A stretch of 64,000 nucleotides of DNA from Apostichopus japonicus (GCF_037975245.1 NC_092572.1:34313489-34377488); one strand, 5' to 3'. Positions 13,801 through 24,307 are shown, counted from the stretch's first letter. Notes: generated by a model not told the origin, from the sequence alone. Program-made: numbers and translations.

Positions 13801-16800
13801 ACTCAAGTGCTAATAACCAGCAGGTTCGTAACAGACAACTAAATGCATTAATACTAACCCTATATAACACCATATACCTTACACAGAGAGGCAATCCACA
13901 GAGTTGCATATCTCATCGCCAGCAAACACTCATTCAGATAAACAAATATATTATTAGGTGTGCAATCTGACAATACCGTTTTTAATGTAGTCATGTAAAG
14001 TTAATATGACTACATTCTTTTGTGAACCAAACACTTAACAAAGCTAGGCTGGGAGTCCTGACTACAGAATCATATTTTAAATATCATTTTTGTGTCCATT
14101 TTGTACTAATAGAAAAATAACCACTCATTTTAAATCAGTGAAATTATAATGTCGCGTTAAGGTTACCGTACAACTAGGCCGACTTTGTCCTCTTGCGCTC
14201 CTTAACGCAGGAAATTAAGACAAGTTTTCACACATTACTTGACCAGGCCAGGCAAAATATTGAACTTTGTAGCCCAGTTGAATTAATCATTTGCCCAAGG
14301 CCTAACAGTTAGGTTCAGTCTAGTGCGGCTTTTAGCTAGGTATTGGTTGAGTATAGGCTACGTCTTGCTCCTCATTTTCGCTAAGTATGTAAATTAGGAC
14401 TGGCTACTGGTATAAACTAGAAATTTGACCTTTAACCATGGCAACCACATATTTTGATAGTATTTGATATTGCCATGATACCTGTAAAGGTTCCATGTCG
14501 ATTCCATGGTTCTCTCTGGAGTTATAGGAAAAACTCGATTTGCACTACGTTGACCTTTGAACTGTGACCTTTCGTCCAGGAGGCCTGCAAGACACAAGGT
14601 TTACCATGGGGTACCTTCCTACTAGTTGACACAAACACGCACACACATACACGCGCGGGCATACGTTGTGCGCCTTTCCTCAGTCATGGACTTCCTGTCA
14701 CCCTGGGGGTTATCCCATCATGGGTGCTCCCCAGGAGGAGCTACTCAGGTAATTAACATTACCTTGGCAACTGTTGCTATGGCAATTGACATAGCCGTAT
14801 ATGCCTCAACTGACATAGGAACTGCAATATATCATCCTCTCGTCAGATACATGACATAGATACCACTAAATAGTTAAACTATTGTGGGTCAACTTCTCAC
14901 TCAAACTGTCACAAACGGAACTGAAGGAGATACCTAAAATAGGACAACTGTATTTTTATACAAATACATGTCATTGTAATGCGCGGTGAAAGTTAGTTAG
15001 TTGTCGATATTCAATGGAGGGGTCTTTGTTACTGCAACCCTTTTGAAGTTATTTCGGTCACGAATAAACCAGTTCGGCGTTTGGTCCTTTAACGTAAAGC
15101 TATGCTATATTGTGTAATGATTATAAACAGTGATCTAGCTAGCATGCGCCTGCAATATAAACGAAGAAAATGATGAATAAAACCGTCACAGATTAACCGG
15201 ACAACGAAGCTCTCAATCACGAATCACGCCTATTTCGAACGTGACAGAGAATACACAGAGTCCTGGACACTGATTGGTCAAATTGAACAACACGTTAACG
15301 TTACTAGATGCTAGATGGCGGAATTTAACGAACATAATTGTTTATACACCGAAGGCCTAGTGCACTGTTAATCTAAGGAATAAAATGTACATATCTAGTC
15401 TATATCATTGCAGATAAGTAACTCTCCGGTCTATTAAAAACTTCTTGGTCGATTTCCTGGTCCTGGTTGTTCATCATCCAATCATAAAAGGCCAACCATA
15501 TACGTACAATAATAACGTTACAAGTGCCTGTGTTGCAAGAGCTGAAATAGCACAGATAACGAGGAATCGTTGCATATAAATACGCTTTGTTGCGTGTAAC
15601 TTTACGGCAGGATGTTGTTAACCCAAATGCGTTCAAATGTTGCATGTCATGTGCAATTCGAGAATAATGCACCAGAGTGGAGAACTTTACGTATTGTTTT
15701 GAAGAAGTGTGATACGCAAGGAGATCCATTGTATTTAAGTGTGCAGAATTAACTGTTCGCCGACACAATTCTATGAATATTTTTGCCTGCGTAGCCAACC
15801 TGTGAATTTGAGATTGCTAGGAAGAGTGTATGTTCAGCTGGCATTCACAAGCCAGTTATGTAGATGATGGAGCGGGCCATAGGCGTAGGAGCCCAATTTG
15901 ATTGGAGGGGGGTTAACGACTTACCCGAAAAATTTAACCAACATGTTAATGTGCATATTATATAGACAGACATCGGTTATTACATCGCATGCCAATTACA
16001 TATTATCATTTGCCTTGTTATGACCATTCCGTATTGATTTGAATTTTTTGGAGGTCGTTACAATAATAATGATCATAATATTAGAAGTTTAACCATTGAA
16101 AAAACACATTCCAATCTTTATTTCTTTCAGTAGGTGCCCGAAACATTCTCAGCATATTGCCAGAATTTTCCCATAAATATTTTGTTATGGGGCTGCGGCC
16201 CCAGCCCCCCCCCCCCGTTGGGGATGCATCCCCAAGCCCCCCTCCGCCTCCTACGCATATGGAGCGGGCTAGTAATCCCAATATTGTACCGCGCATGCGC
16301 ACTACAATAATTAAAATACACAATGGAATATATAAAATATTCATATATAGTATGACTACATTAAACATAACACGCATCTGTGTGTTCGGAGCCATCACAG
16401 AGTAACTAAGACATTATTAACTAAAACCCTTGCTTCTGGATAAACAAATTGGTTCATACCTGCATAGAAATTAATGTAGCATTTCTAATGGTGATGTCTT
16501 TGACATCCTAGACGGCTGAGGTAGACTGGCATTATTATATAGAGCCAGGAAACAAAGTATCCTAAGATAACACAACTTCCTGCGTGAGTTGGAGATAGTC
16601 GTGGACACCTAGTTAGATCGTAGGTTAGCCGCACACTAGCCCAACCCGACTTGACCCAACAGTTTAATCTCATGTCCATCAATCCATCCGGGGCCGCAAT
16701 TTTGACTTTCTGCAGCCGTCAACTGATTTCACGACGCTTCATCATTGGCTATCCATTAGTATCGGATTGCAGTCGGGTCGTGGACAGCCGCAAACACCTG

Positions 16801-19800
16801 ACGTGCCGTCTCAACTGCAACGTGATGGCCCGGACGAGTATTAAACATGTTTGATATGTATTGTACTGTAATAAAGACATAGTCATACCAACTTCTTGCA
16901 AGGATATGACAGGCCATTGAACTCCATGAGCACAAAGAATTTGAAGGGGGAACATATTGCAGGGAGGGGGAAATCCTAATTTCTTCAACAACAAAAAAAC
17001 AGCGATGCTTCACATAAGCCTGATTAGAATATCTTTCATTTCGATGCAATTATGTTGATATTAGGAAGAATTATCTGTATCAATTTTATTTTTATATATT
17101 TAAGGTAAAGCTACTGTAGATCTTCTGGAAGAATTTCGAAAATTTCAGGTTGGACTGAATGATCTTCCATCACACCCAAACGTATGGAATGTCCTGGGAT
17201 GTTGTACAGACAAACGTGAGTGGCATTTATAATCTTCATTACTGATGGACATGGGAGGGTGGGGGGAGGGTTATTTATATTTATACATGTCAGCATTTAC
17301 ATGGTCCTGATTCGTTTATACTAATCTCTACCTGCAGTAGTGAAGTGGTGTGGTGTATCTAAGAGAAGACAGGAGCATGGCACGCTGAGACTTACAGAGT
17401 AAAATGAAAACTAGTAATACTAATGTTGGAGCAAAATAGGATCACTTCTCCTATTTTTCATCATTGTCAACTTATTCCATATTCTATACAGTAACAATTT
17501 ATTTACTACTGACATTGTATTGTTGCGACCTTATAACTCACAGTGCCTTATCGAATATGTTACGAGTTTCACATCTCAACCTCAATTCGCGAGTATCTTC
17601 TCGGTAACTTCCAATCATCTGATGGTCTTTCTGAGAACGGAGTGCGACAGACACAGACTTTAATAGCATTAGCAACTGGTATTGCAAACGGCATGGTGTT
17701 CTTGAAGTCTTACGCCGTAAGTTGGATTCGATGAACTTATTATTAATTGAAATGAAGCACTAAAATTATTCTACAACAGTGACATCAACTTAGTAAACCT
17801 AACAATGAATTTCTGTATTGTAATTTATTTGAATCGATTGACGCTGTATTTGCCAGAATCGCATCTAACATTACTTTAATACTTCTGATTTTTTTTTTCA
17901 AATTACCGTCACCTCTGAAACTTCAAGAGGTTAACTGCACAGATGGATACCATGGTGTCGTCAAATGTCTGTTTTTACCTTTACATCGATGCATGGCGGC
18001 TTTCCCAAGAATCTATCATAAAACATTGAAGAAATTAAATATCAATTCTATGTTAAATGTCTCAGTTTTAGTACCATCATAGTTGTGATTTTCACGATCA
18101 CCAGAGTACTGGAAAACTCTAGTGACCCGATTTCTCTATTTCCTACATTTGCAGTTCGATCATGTCGCACTCAGAACTGAAAAGATATTGATAGATCAAA
18201 CAACAAGCTGCAAACTTTACGACTTTTGTCTCTCGTCGCAATCTCAACGGACTGCGGTAGGTTTCCTGAATGAGGTATGTTGACACCCTAAGGTATATTC
18301 GATACCAAAGTTTATTACAATTATGATTAGCTGTAAGATATGCTGTTTAAATTTGCCTTAAAAATCTTTAATATTGGCACCAAATATGATATAAAGTCAA
18401 ACAATGGTATCTGGTGCTCCAACCTCAACAAACACATTATTACAACCCTCACTGTGTTCCTCTGACACTGAAAACTGTTATTGTCTAATTTAATACTTAA
18501 TGTCTGGAAGTAACTTGGAGTTGCAGAATCACCAAGAAAGTACTTTTAACAATTTCTATTAACTTTAAGCCTATTATTATTATTGGGACCAAAACTTCCT
18601 TTAACTGAATGTCTACTGTGACTTTTAGAATTCATGTTGCTTCCAGACGCCAAACGTTCATTATTTAACACCATTTTAAAATGCGAGCCTTGTTTGTAGT
18701 GATCGTTGGTAAAGGCTATATTTAATGTGACCATATCTTTATGCAGAGCGAACTACTGGCTTGGCTTGCACCTGAACTGATTTTCCTTGAAGAATACAAT
18801 CAGTGGACTGATATCTGGGCGTTTGGTGTGGTAATGTGGGAACTCTGGTGCGGCGGTATGTCATAATAATGTATTGATAGAGCAATGTATTGACAATGAG
18901 GTAATGTGGGAACTCTGGTGCGGCGGTATGTCATAGTAATGTATTGATAGAGCAATGTATTGACAATGAGGTAATGTGGGAACTCTGGTGCGGCGGTATG
19001 TCATAATAATGTATTGATAGAGCAATTTATTGACAATGAGGTAATGTGGGAACTCTGGTGCGGCGGTATGTCATAATAATGTATTGATAGAGCAATGTAT
19101 TGACAATGAGGTAATGTGGGAACTCTGGTGCGGCGGTATGTCATAGTAATGTATTGATAGAGCAATTTATTGACAATGAGGTCATGTGGGAACTCTGGTG
19201 CGGCGGTATGTCATAGTAATGTATTGATAGAGCAATGTATTGACAATGAGGTAATGTGGGAACTCTGGTGCGGCGGTATGTCATAGTAATGTATTGATAG
19301 AGCAATGTATTGACAATGAGGTAATGTGGGAACTCTGGTGCGGCGGTATGTCATAATAATGTATTGATAGAGCAATGTATTGACAATGAGGTAATGTGGG
19401 AACTCTGGTGCGGCGGTATGTCATAGTTATGTATTGATAGAGCAATGTATTGACAATGAGGTCATGTGGGAACTCTGGTGCGGCGGTATGTCATAGTAAT
19501 GTATTGATAGAGCAATTTATTGACAATGAGGTCATGTGGGAACTCTGGTGCGGCGGTATGTCATAATAATGTATTGATAGAGCAATGTATTGACAATGAG
19601 GTAATGTGGGAACTCTGGTGCGGCGGTATGTCATAGTTATGTATTGATAGAGCAATGTATTGACAATGAGGTCATGTGGGAACTCTGGTGCGGCGGTATG
19701 TCATAGTAATGTATTGATAGAGCAATTTATTGACAATGAGGTAATGTGGGAACTCTGGTGCGGCGGTATGTCATAATAATGTATTGATAGAGCAATGTAT

Positions 19801-22800
19801 TGACAATGAGGTAATGTGGGAACTCTGGTGCGGCGGTATGTCATAGTTATGTATTGATAGAGCAATGTATTGACAATGAGGTCATGTGGGAACTCTGGTG
19901 CGGCGGTATGTCATAGTAATGTATTGATAGAGCAATTTATTGACAATGAGGTCATGTGGGAACTCTGGTGCGGCGGTATGTCATAGTAATGTATTGATAG
20001 AGCAATGTATTGACAATGAGGTAATGTGGGAACTCTGGTGCGGCGGTATGTCATAATAATGTATTGATAGAGCAATTTATTGACAATGAGGTAATGTGGG
20101 AACTCTGGTGCGGCGGTATGTCATAATAATGTATTGATAGAGCAATGTATTGACAATGAGGTAATGTGGGAACTCTGGTGCGGCGGTATGTCATAGTAAT
20201 GTATTGATAGAGCAATGTATTGACAATGAGGTAATGTGGGAACTCTGGTGCGGCGGTATGTCATAGTAATGTATTGATAGAGCAATTTATTGACAATGAG
20301 GTAATGTGGGAACTCTGGTGCGGCGGTATGTCATAGTAATGTATTGATAGAGCAATGTATTGACAATGAGGTAATGTGGGAACTCTGGTGCGGCGGTATG
20401 TCATAATAATGTATTGATAGAGCAATGTATTGACAATGAGGTAATGTGGGAACTCTGGTGCGGCGGTATGTCATAGTTATGTATTGATAGAGCAATTTAT
20501 TGACAATGAGGTAATGTGGGAACTCTGGTGCGGCGGTATGTCATAATAATGTATTGATAGAGCAATGTATTGACAATGAGGTAATGTGGGAACTCTGGTG
20601 CGGCGGTATGTCATAGTAATGTATTGATAGAGCAATGTATTGACAATGAGGTAATGTGGGAACTCTGGTGCGGCGGTATGTCATAATAATGTATTGATAG
20701 AGCAATGTATTGACAATGAGGTAATGTGGGAACTCTGGTGCGGCGGTATGTCATAATAATGTATTGATAGAGCAATGTATTGACAATGAGGTAATGTGGG
20801 AACTCTGGTGCGGCGGTATGTCATAATAATGTATTGATAGAGCAATGTATTGACAATGAGGTAATGTGGGAACTCTGGTGCGGCGGTATGTCATAGTAAT
20901 GTATTGATAGAGCAATGTATTGACAATGAGGTAATGTGGGAACTCTGGTGCGGCGGTATGTCATAGTAATGTATTGATAGAGCAATGTATTGACAATGAG
21001 GTAATGTGGGAACTCTGGTGCGGCGGTATGTCATAATAATGTATTGATAGAGCAATGTATTGACAATGAGGTAATGTGGGAACTCTGGTGCGGCGGTATG
21101 TCATAGTAATGTATTGATAGAGCAATGTATTGACAATGAGGTAATGTGGGAACTCTGGTGCGGCGGTATGTCATAATAATGTATTGATAGAGCAATGTAT
21201 TGACAATGAGGTAATGTGGGAACTCTGGTGCGGCGGTTTGTCATAGTAATGTATTGATAGAGCAATGTATTGACAATTATGTAATGTGGGAAGACTGGCC
21301 GCGATATGTCATAATTGTCGGAGCAGGCTTCTGCTTAATACAATAGAGACACGTTTCAAACGAAGATGGAATTACTTGATGATATCAGCATAAAAAATTG
21401 CTGTTATCAGCAATTCATGTACTGTTATCAACAATTCATTTTATGATATCACCAATTCGTTTGTTGATATCACCAAATATATGCTGATATCAATGAATAC
21501 TTGATGATATCAGCAATTGTTTGTTTTGAATTGAAATAAAACGGCCTGCCATACGGGCGTCCCTATGTTCTGAGTGCTCAGTGATTCACCAAACTCTATA
21601 ACCTGCATATATACGACGCACGAATCGCATGCGCACTAACTTGGCTTGATTTAGAATCTGTTCACATTGTTAATTTTATGATGCGATATCATTATGCACA
21701 TTTGAGTATAAAACAGTTGACTCTGTATGACTTTATGATACAAACAAAATTTCGTCTAGTGTAAAACATTCAAAGTGAGGGTAAAATATATTGGCGTTAC
21801 CATTGAACGTATTTCCATATCGCTTATGATATTGTATTTTCAATTTACAGGGAGAACTCCACATTGTGGAAAATCTCGTGAGAATCTGGAACTCGATTTA
21901 CGAAATCAGCGATTCTTAGTTCAGCCAAACAACTGTCCTGGCGCAATGTGAGATACTTTCATTGAGTCCAAATCCAATCAAAATCAAATTTACTGCGGTT
22001 TCGCCTGTAATGTCTACAAGGGCGGCGGAAGCACTTTAATTGGGGGGGGGGGGCACTGCTTATTACAAAGTCACAATGTAATACAGCAATGCATTTTTTG
22101 AAATGCATTAGGATTTTTTGGGCAAATTGAATATGCATAATGGCACTCACCACAATGTAAGAAGCCTTGTGGTAGTAAAAAAGGGGTAGGAGGAGGGGAG
22201 GGGGGGGGCTGCATTATGATCATTATTATTGTAACAACTTTCCCGATAATTATAACCAATATGGAAGGGTAATAACACGGTAAATGATTGTATGTTATTG
22301 GCATGCGATGTGATAACCGACGCATGCCTATATGATATGCACATGTTGAACGCGCTCGGAGCGCGCGAAAAATTTTGGTAATATTTTTCCGGTAAGTCGT
22401 TACAGCCCCCCAAATAAAATGCGCTTCTACGCCTATGGTAGTAAACATTTAAACTTCCCGAAATATTTCATTCGAAGTGGGTTTCGCTTTGTAAACTCTT
22501 TTTTATTTAGAATTTTTATGTAGAAAAAGGGCACATTTTTAACCTGAGGAAAAGTGGGGGGGGCATGTGCCCCCTGTGCCCCCCGGCTCCGCCGCCCTTG
22601 AATGTCTACACAGAAGTGGAATGAACTATTTGGAAGCTTTAGATTGTGTTTCGTCAAGAGCTTTTCTCATGGTACATTCCCACATATATATGTATATGTA
22701 AGGGGTTTCATGTCGTATTGGGTATAGCTCAGTGAAAACTGTGTACGTTAATCTTTATTCAGATACTCCCTGATGTTATCTTGCTGGAAGAATAACGCCA

Positions 22801-23148
22801 GCGAAAGAAAGATGTTCAACAACATTTATGAAGAGCTGACAAGCCTGAAAGATTCTACTGATACGGTAAGACTACGTTATTATTAAAATACTTCTTGAAG
22901 TAAGCTTTCCATTGGTACTCAGTCCACACTAACCGCGTACAAGAATGTTGAGTTGACCGTACAAATAATGTTTTGTCTCCTTCATGTCTATTTTTGTTCT
23001 GTGATTTATTTATTAACAGAGTTGGTATGAAGACTACGAGTATAGTTCCCTTCCTGGGTCTACCTTCTACACTGTGCTGGATAATAATTACGATAAAGGT
23101 CATTTGCCCAACGAGCTGGAAGGTTATCCAATGAAGGAGTTTCTGTAA
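4552..23148 (+). CDS. Receptor-type tyrosine pseudokinase, 3' half of gene (8 exons)
   Basis: Exons are 4552-4833, 17105-17215, 17544-17716, 18155-18274, 18747-18855, 21851-21947, 22763-22865 and 23020-23148. All have GT donors and AG acceptors and join in phase without a stop, giving about 370 residues. In order they show a juxtamembrane stretch, a whole kinase-like domain (HPNVWNVLGCC, IANGMVFL, LAPEL, DIWAFGVVMWELW, CPGAM, CWKNNASER) and a 42-residue tail with six Tyr. Homology is to the tyrosine kinase family. Catalytic signatures are lost: no GxGxxG, VAVK-type Lys is Arg, HRD is HVA, catalytic Asn is Lys, DFG is DFC. Structural residues survive. I infer a membrane-receptor pseudokinase that signals by binding or scaffolding; the ectodomain and membrane segment would be upstream of the window. 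The conserved exon structure argues against a dead processed copy, but a decaying gene is possible. Confidence 0.85.
5030..5223 (+). mobile_element. 3' end of a non-LTR retrotransposon or SINE
   Basis: The stretch ends with a pair of GAAAAGCGCTTTGAAA / AAAGCGCTATAAAAT motifs, which can form a short hairpin, followed by an (ATT)n tract at 5203-5221. Many invertebrate LINE/SINE 3' tails have this arrangement. No coding part is left. The clade cannot be told. Confidence 0.55.
5222..6015. repeat. 46-bp minisatellite, about 17 copies
   Basis: The unit is about 46 bp, with cores ATACGTGATAGGCTAATT and GGATAACACGGTGTCATCAG. Some copies are shortened to about 40-44 bp near the start. Copies vary at TCATC/TAATC and GATAGG/GGTAGG. 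The array sits directly after the (ATT)n LINE tail. Confidence 0.93.
6306..6344. repeat. Perfect 13-bp-stem hairpin
   Basis: CGTCGGACAACCA is followed 13 bases later by its exact complement TGGTTGTCCGACG. It may be the core of an old palindromic MITE. No target duplication was seen. Confidence 0.6.
7015..7260. repeat. Short tandem repeat, GGCTAGGCT / GGCTATGGT type
   Basis: Units of about 9-10 bp (GGCTAGGCT, GGCTATGGT) are mixed irregularly for about 245 bp. The 81-residue ORF through it is low-complexity and not a gene. Confidence 0.9.
7358..7670. repeat. 44-bp tandem repeat, about 7 copies
   Basis: A unit containing GATCCTAGTTTGCAAGTACC and CCGAGTCCGAGTATT repeats every 44 bp (for example AGTTTGCAAG at 7381, 7425 and 7469). 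It overlaps the GAGTAC-rich left end of the putative transposon. Confidence 0.9.
7671..8825. other. AT-rich interior of putative transposon, no gene seen
   Basis: About 1.15 kb of AT-rich sequence. I saw no open frame with family resemblance and no RNA gene. Confidence 0.5.
8826..11712. repeat. 64-bp minisatellite, about 45 copies
   Basis: The unit has the cores TTGTTATGAATTTCCCTGG, TGAGTGCAACAAACTTG and TAACGTTAGTGATTGCAGTG and repeats every 64 bp with few indels. Variation is limited to a few sites: GAATTT/GGATTT, GAGAG/GAGAC, CAACAA/CAATAA, and GGG/GTG/GAT before TTGTTATG. The distal edge runs into the right end of the putative transposon, so the array probably grew inside it. Confidence 0.97.
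12832..13524. mobile_element. hAT-like MITE (CAGGCGCGTA ends)
   Basis: The left end CAGGCGCGTAGACA and the right end TGGTTACGCGCCTG are inverted copies of the CAGGxGCGTA terminus common to hAT-type MITEs. The length of about 690 bp with no transposase fits a non-autonomous element. The flanks (TTTAACCG and TAAACACC) do not give a clean 8-bp duplication, so it is old or the ends are slightly off. Confidence 0.55.
13525..15866. other. Intronic DNA with no supported gene
   Basis: AT-rich, low-repeat sequence. The longest ORF (15400-15798, minus, 132 residues) has no recognisable domain and lies in an intron. A short CA-rich run occurs near 14,626-14,660. Confidence 0.5.
15878..16258. mobile_element. 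381-bp MITE with long flanking direct repeat
   Basis: The ends CATAGGCGTAGGAG and CTCCTACGCAT are inverted repeats. ATGGAGCGGGC occurs directly on both sides (15867-15877 and 16259-16269), as expected for a target-site duplication. The interior has poly-C/G runs near 16,205-16,250. The 11 bases of flanking match are longer than the usual 8 of hAT; part may be chance or element sequence. Confidence 0.75.
16270..17104. other. Intronic DNA with no supported gene
   Basis: I saw only short overlapping ORFs without family resemblance. The final 12 bases are the acceptor region of the next exon (TATATATTTAAG). Confidence 0.5.
17105..17215 (+). CDS. Pseudokinase exon B: alpha-C helix and beta4
   Basis: The exon enters in phase 1 and leaves in phase 1 at GTGAGT. 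It encodes VDLLEEFRKF, a plausible alpha-C helix with a Glu for the salt bridge, then HPNVWNVLGCCTDK, matching the HPNIVNLLGxCT motif of receptor tyrosine kinases. AAG acceptors at 17104 and 17110 are both in frame and differ by two codons (Gly-Lys), so alternative acceptor use is possible. Confidence 0.88.
17216..17543 (+). other. Intron, 328 bp
   Basis: This short intron has a GTGAGT donor and a TCACAG acceptor. A G-rich run at 17250-17270 is the only notable feature. Confidence 0.85.
17544..17716 (+). CDS. Pseudokinase exon C: hinge and alpha-E helix
   Basis: The exon enters in phase 1 and ends in phase 0 at GTAAGT. It encodes the hinge and its sequel (YRICYEFHISTSIREYLLGNF, split here as YRICYEFHIS then REYLLGNF), a Ser/Gly-rich kinase-insert-like stretch, then LIALATGIANGMVFLKSYA. 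The last fits the LLxFAxQIAxGMxYL helix before the catalytic loop. Confidence 0.9.
18155..18274 (+). CDS. Pseudokinase exon D: degenerate catalytic loop and DFG
   Basis: This 120-nt exon is in phase 0 on both sides. FDHVALRTEKILI replaces the HRDLAARNVLV catalytic loop: the catalytic Asp (codon 18167-18169) is Ala and the metal-binding Asn (18182-18184) is Lys. The DFG motif reads DFC (18221-18229). The loop fold is recognisable, but the residues for phosphotransfer are missing. The activation segment has no Tyr in this exon. Confidence 0.9.
18747..18855 (+). CDS. Pseudokinase exon E: APE and subdomain IX
   Basis: The exon enters in phase 0 and ends in phase 1 at GTATGT. LAWLAPEL keeps the APE motif (18768-18776) and TDIWAFGVVMWELW keeps the structural Asp (18810-18812). 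The last 25 nt of the exon and the donor are the first copy of the 70-bp tandem array that fills the next intron. Confidence 0.92.
18831..21290 (+). repeat. 70-bp tandem array of an exon end plus splice donor
   Basis: Copies of GTAATGTGGGAACTCTGGTG begin at 18831 and recur every 70 bp to 21211: 35 full copies with no length change, then a degenerate copy at 21281. Each unit holds the 25 nt that end exon E, the donor GTATGT and 39 nt of intron. Variation is limited to about four positions (ATAATA/ATAGTA/ATAGTT, AATGTAT/AATTTAT, GTAATG/GTCATG). The 35th copy has GTTTGT in place of GTATGT. Only the first copy follows the rest of the exon. Confidence 0.97.
21375..21525. repeat. GATATCA-rich short repeat in intron
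   Basis: The motif (T)GATATCA(G/C)CAATT recurs about six times at irregular 25-35 bp spacing, with GTTATCA variants. It may be part of an old MITE. I could not define its ends. Confidence 0.6.
21851..21947 (+). CDS. Pseudokinase exon F: C-lobe, subdomain X
   Basis: The exon enters in phase 1 after TTTACAG and ends in phase 2 at GTGAGA. It encodes GRTPHCGKSRENLELDL then RFLVQPNNCPGAM, matching GxTPYxG...L..G.RLxxPxxCPxxxY of tyrosine kinases. Joining to exon E across the 70-bp array gives GGRTPHCG in frame. Confidence 0.9.
22017..22600. mobile_element. 584-bp hAT-type MITE in intron
   Basis: The ends CAAGGGCGGCGG and CCGCCGCCCTTG are exact inverted repeats. The 8-mer AATGTCTA flanks both sides (22009-22016 and 22601-22608), the standard hAT duplication. 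The interior has poly-G runs at 22,041, 22,196 and 22,555 and no transposase. A CTACGCCTAT motif near 22,430, like the 15,878 MITE terminus, hints at a second MITE inside it. Confidence 0.85.
22763..22865 (+). CDS. Pseudokinase exon G: subdomain XI
   Basis: The exon enters in phase 2 and ends in phase 0 at GTAAGA. It encodes YSLMLSCWKNNASERKMF then NNIYEELTSL, matching the YxLMxxCWxxxPxxRPxF...L end of the tyrosine kinase domain. The conserved Arg is kept and the Pro after it is Lys. Confidence 0.92.
23020..23148 (+). CDS. Pseudokinase exon H: Tyr-rich C-terminal tail and stop
   Basis: This 129-nt terminal exon begins after TTAACAG and ends at TAA (23146-23148). The 42-residue tail has six Tyr, in contexts such as WYEDYEYSS, STFYTVLDNNYDKG and EGYPM. 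TFYTVL fits TxYxxL, a possible SH2-docking site. A dead kinase could be phosphorylated on such sites by a partner kinase; that is inference. Confidence 0.85.
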   Translation, partial: SWYEDYEYSSLPGSTFYTVLDNNYDKGHLPNELEGYPMKEFL

Positions 23149-24111
23149 TTGTTTATTATTTTTTACTTTAGCTTACAGTCACTTCATGAACTGGAAAAGC
23201 TCTCTCAATGTTCTAGGCGGATGACCTAAATACTTGTTTATAGGTGAAGAGTCGCTAAAAATGATCTTGCAATACAGTGACTATTAAGTTTCATGTGAAA
23301 ATCCTCTTTCCAATTAAGAGAAGAAAGAAGACAATCAAAAACTTGAAGTCTTAAATTGACAAAAGCCCAGTCTATGAACACTGTAAAATATACTGGACAA
23401 CATATCAATTAATTACCTATGCTAACAAAACTCCTGGAACGATCTGTTATACTATTCAATCCCAAGTGAATTTATTGAAGCACGCACTACTAGTACGGAA
23501 TATTCTATATTTCTACCAATAGGAGGTGTAAACTCTGATATATTTGAAAGCTATAACCTTATGCCGCCCTCATAAAAGGTTATAAAATTCCCTCTTTGAG
23601 ACGGTAATTTACTTTAATAGTCGTACTGGCAACAATATGTTTCGTGTTTACCCATAATATCGGTCGATGAATTCCCCAAACATGAATCTTCCAGAAGTTA
23701 TTTAAACATACGCACCTTCACCTTAAGTGTAATAATTGGCAACAGCGAAGTAAATATGAAATTTGGTTTCTTCTTTTCTGCTTTCTACTTTATGAATTAA
23801 ATTTCCTGTGAGATCATATCACATGTCACTATCTAATATAAAGTATGATATAGGTCTTAGTACATTGCGCTAGTGTCATTTCTTTCAGTTTCATTACAAA
23901 TATTAATAAAAACTGCATGAAATTTGACAAAGAATTGTTATGCTTTATTGACTATTAAATTGATTTAATATATATAATTTACGTTGTTACTATTACCCAT
24001 TAAGTAGAACAATAGATCGCTAAACATATTAGGTGTTTTTCTTTTTATTTCTTTCACTAAGTAATTGACAGTGCAGTTTAGAGATACTGAAGATGGTTTC
24101 CAAATAATAAA
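23149..24111 (+). other. Probable 3' UTR with polyadenylation signals
   Basis: AT-rich sequence after the stop codon. AATAAA occurs at 23905-23910 and again at about 24106-24111. The first is the more likely cleavage signal. No ORF of note. The retrotransposon fragment starts about 200 bp beyond. Confidence 0.5.
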
Positions 24112-24307
24112 CATATTGTATGTCCACCAGGCTTGCTAGCTTCATTGTAGTATTGTGTTTTCTTAGTTTTTACTTTTACGTAAGAATCACAAGAAGTTTC
24201 ATGTTTATGTTACCACCTGGTTACTCTGTTGAGTGTGTAAATGAGGGCAATACATAACAATTAACTTTTGATATCACCAAGATTGAGTTTTAGTTGTTGT
24301 TTTTTTG

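Larger units (their letters stand above)
4834..17104 (+). other. 12.3-kb intron of the pseudokinase gene
   Basis: This interval lies between two in-phase kinase exons. It contains a LINE-like 3' tail, three tandem arrays, a putative 4.9-kb DNA transposon and two MITEs, listed separately. The parts outside these (6,016-7,010, 12,127-12,831, 13,525-15,866 and 16,270-17,104) show no coding or RNA gene that I recognise. They contain only short chance ORFs, poly-G/C tracts (6,414-6,428, 13,400-13,416) and a CA-rich stretch near 14,626-14,660. Confidence 0.75.

Noticed and set aside
15400-15798. 132-residue minus-strand ORF as a gene
   Set aside because: It lies in an intron and has no recognisable domain, no supported splice context and no conserved motif. 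It is within chance for AT-rich DNA.
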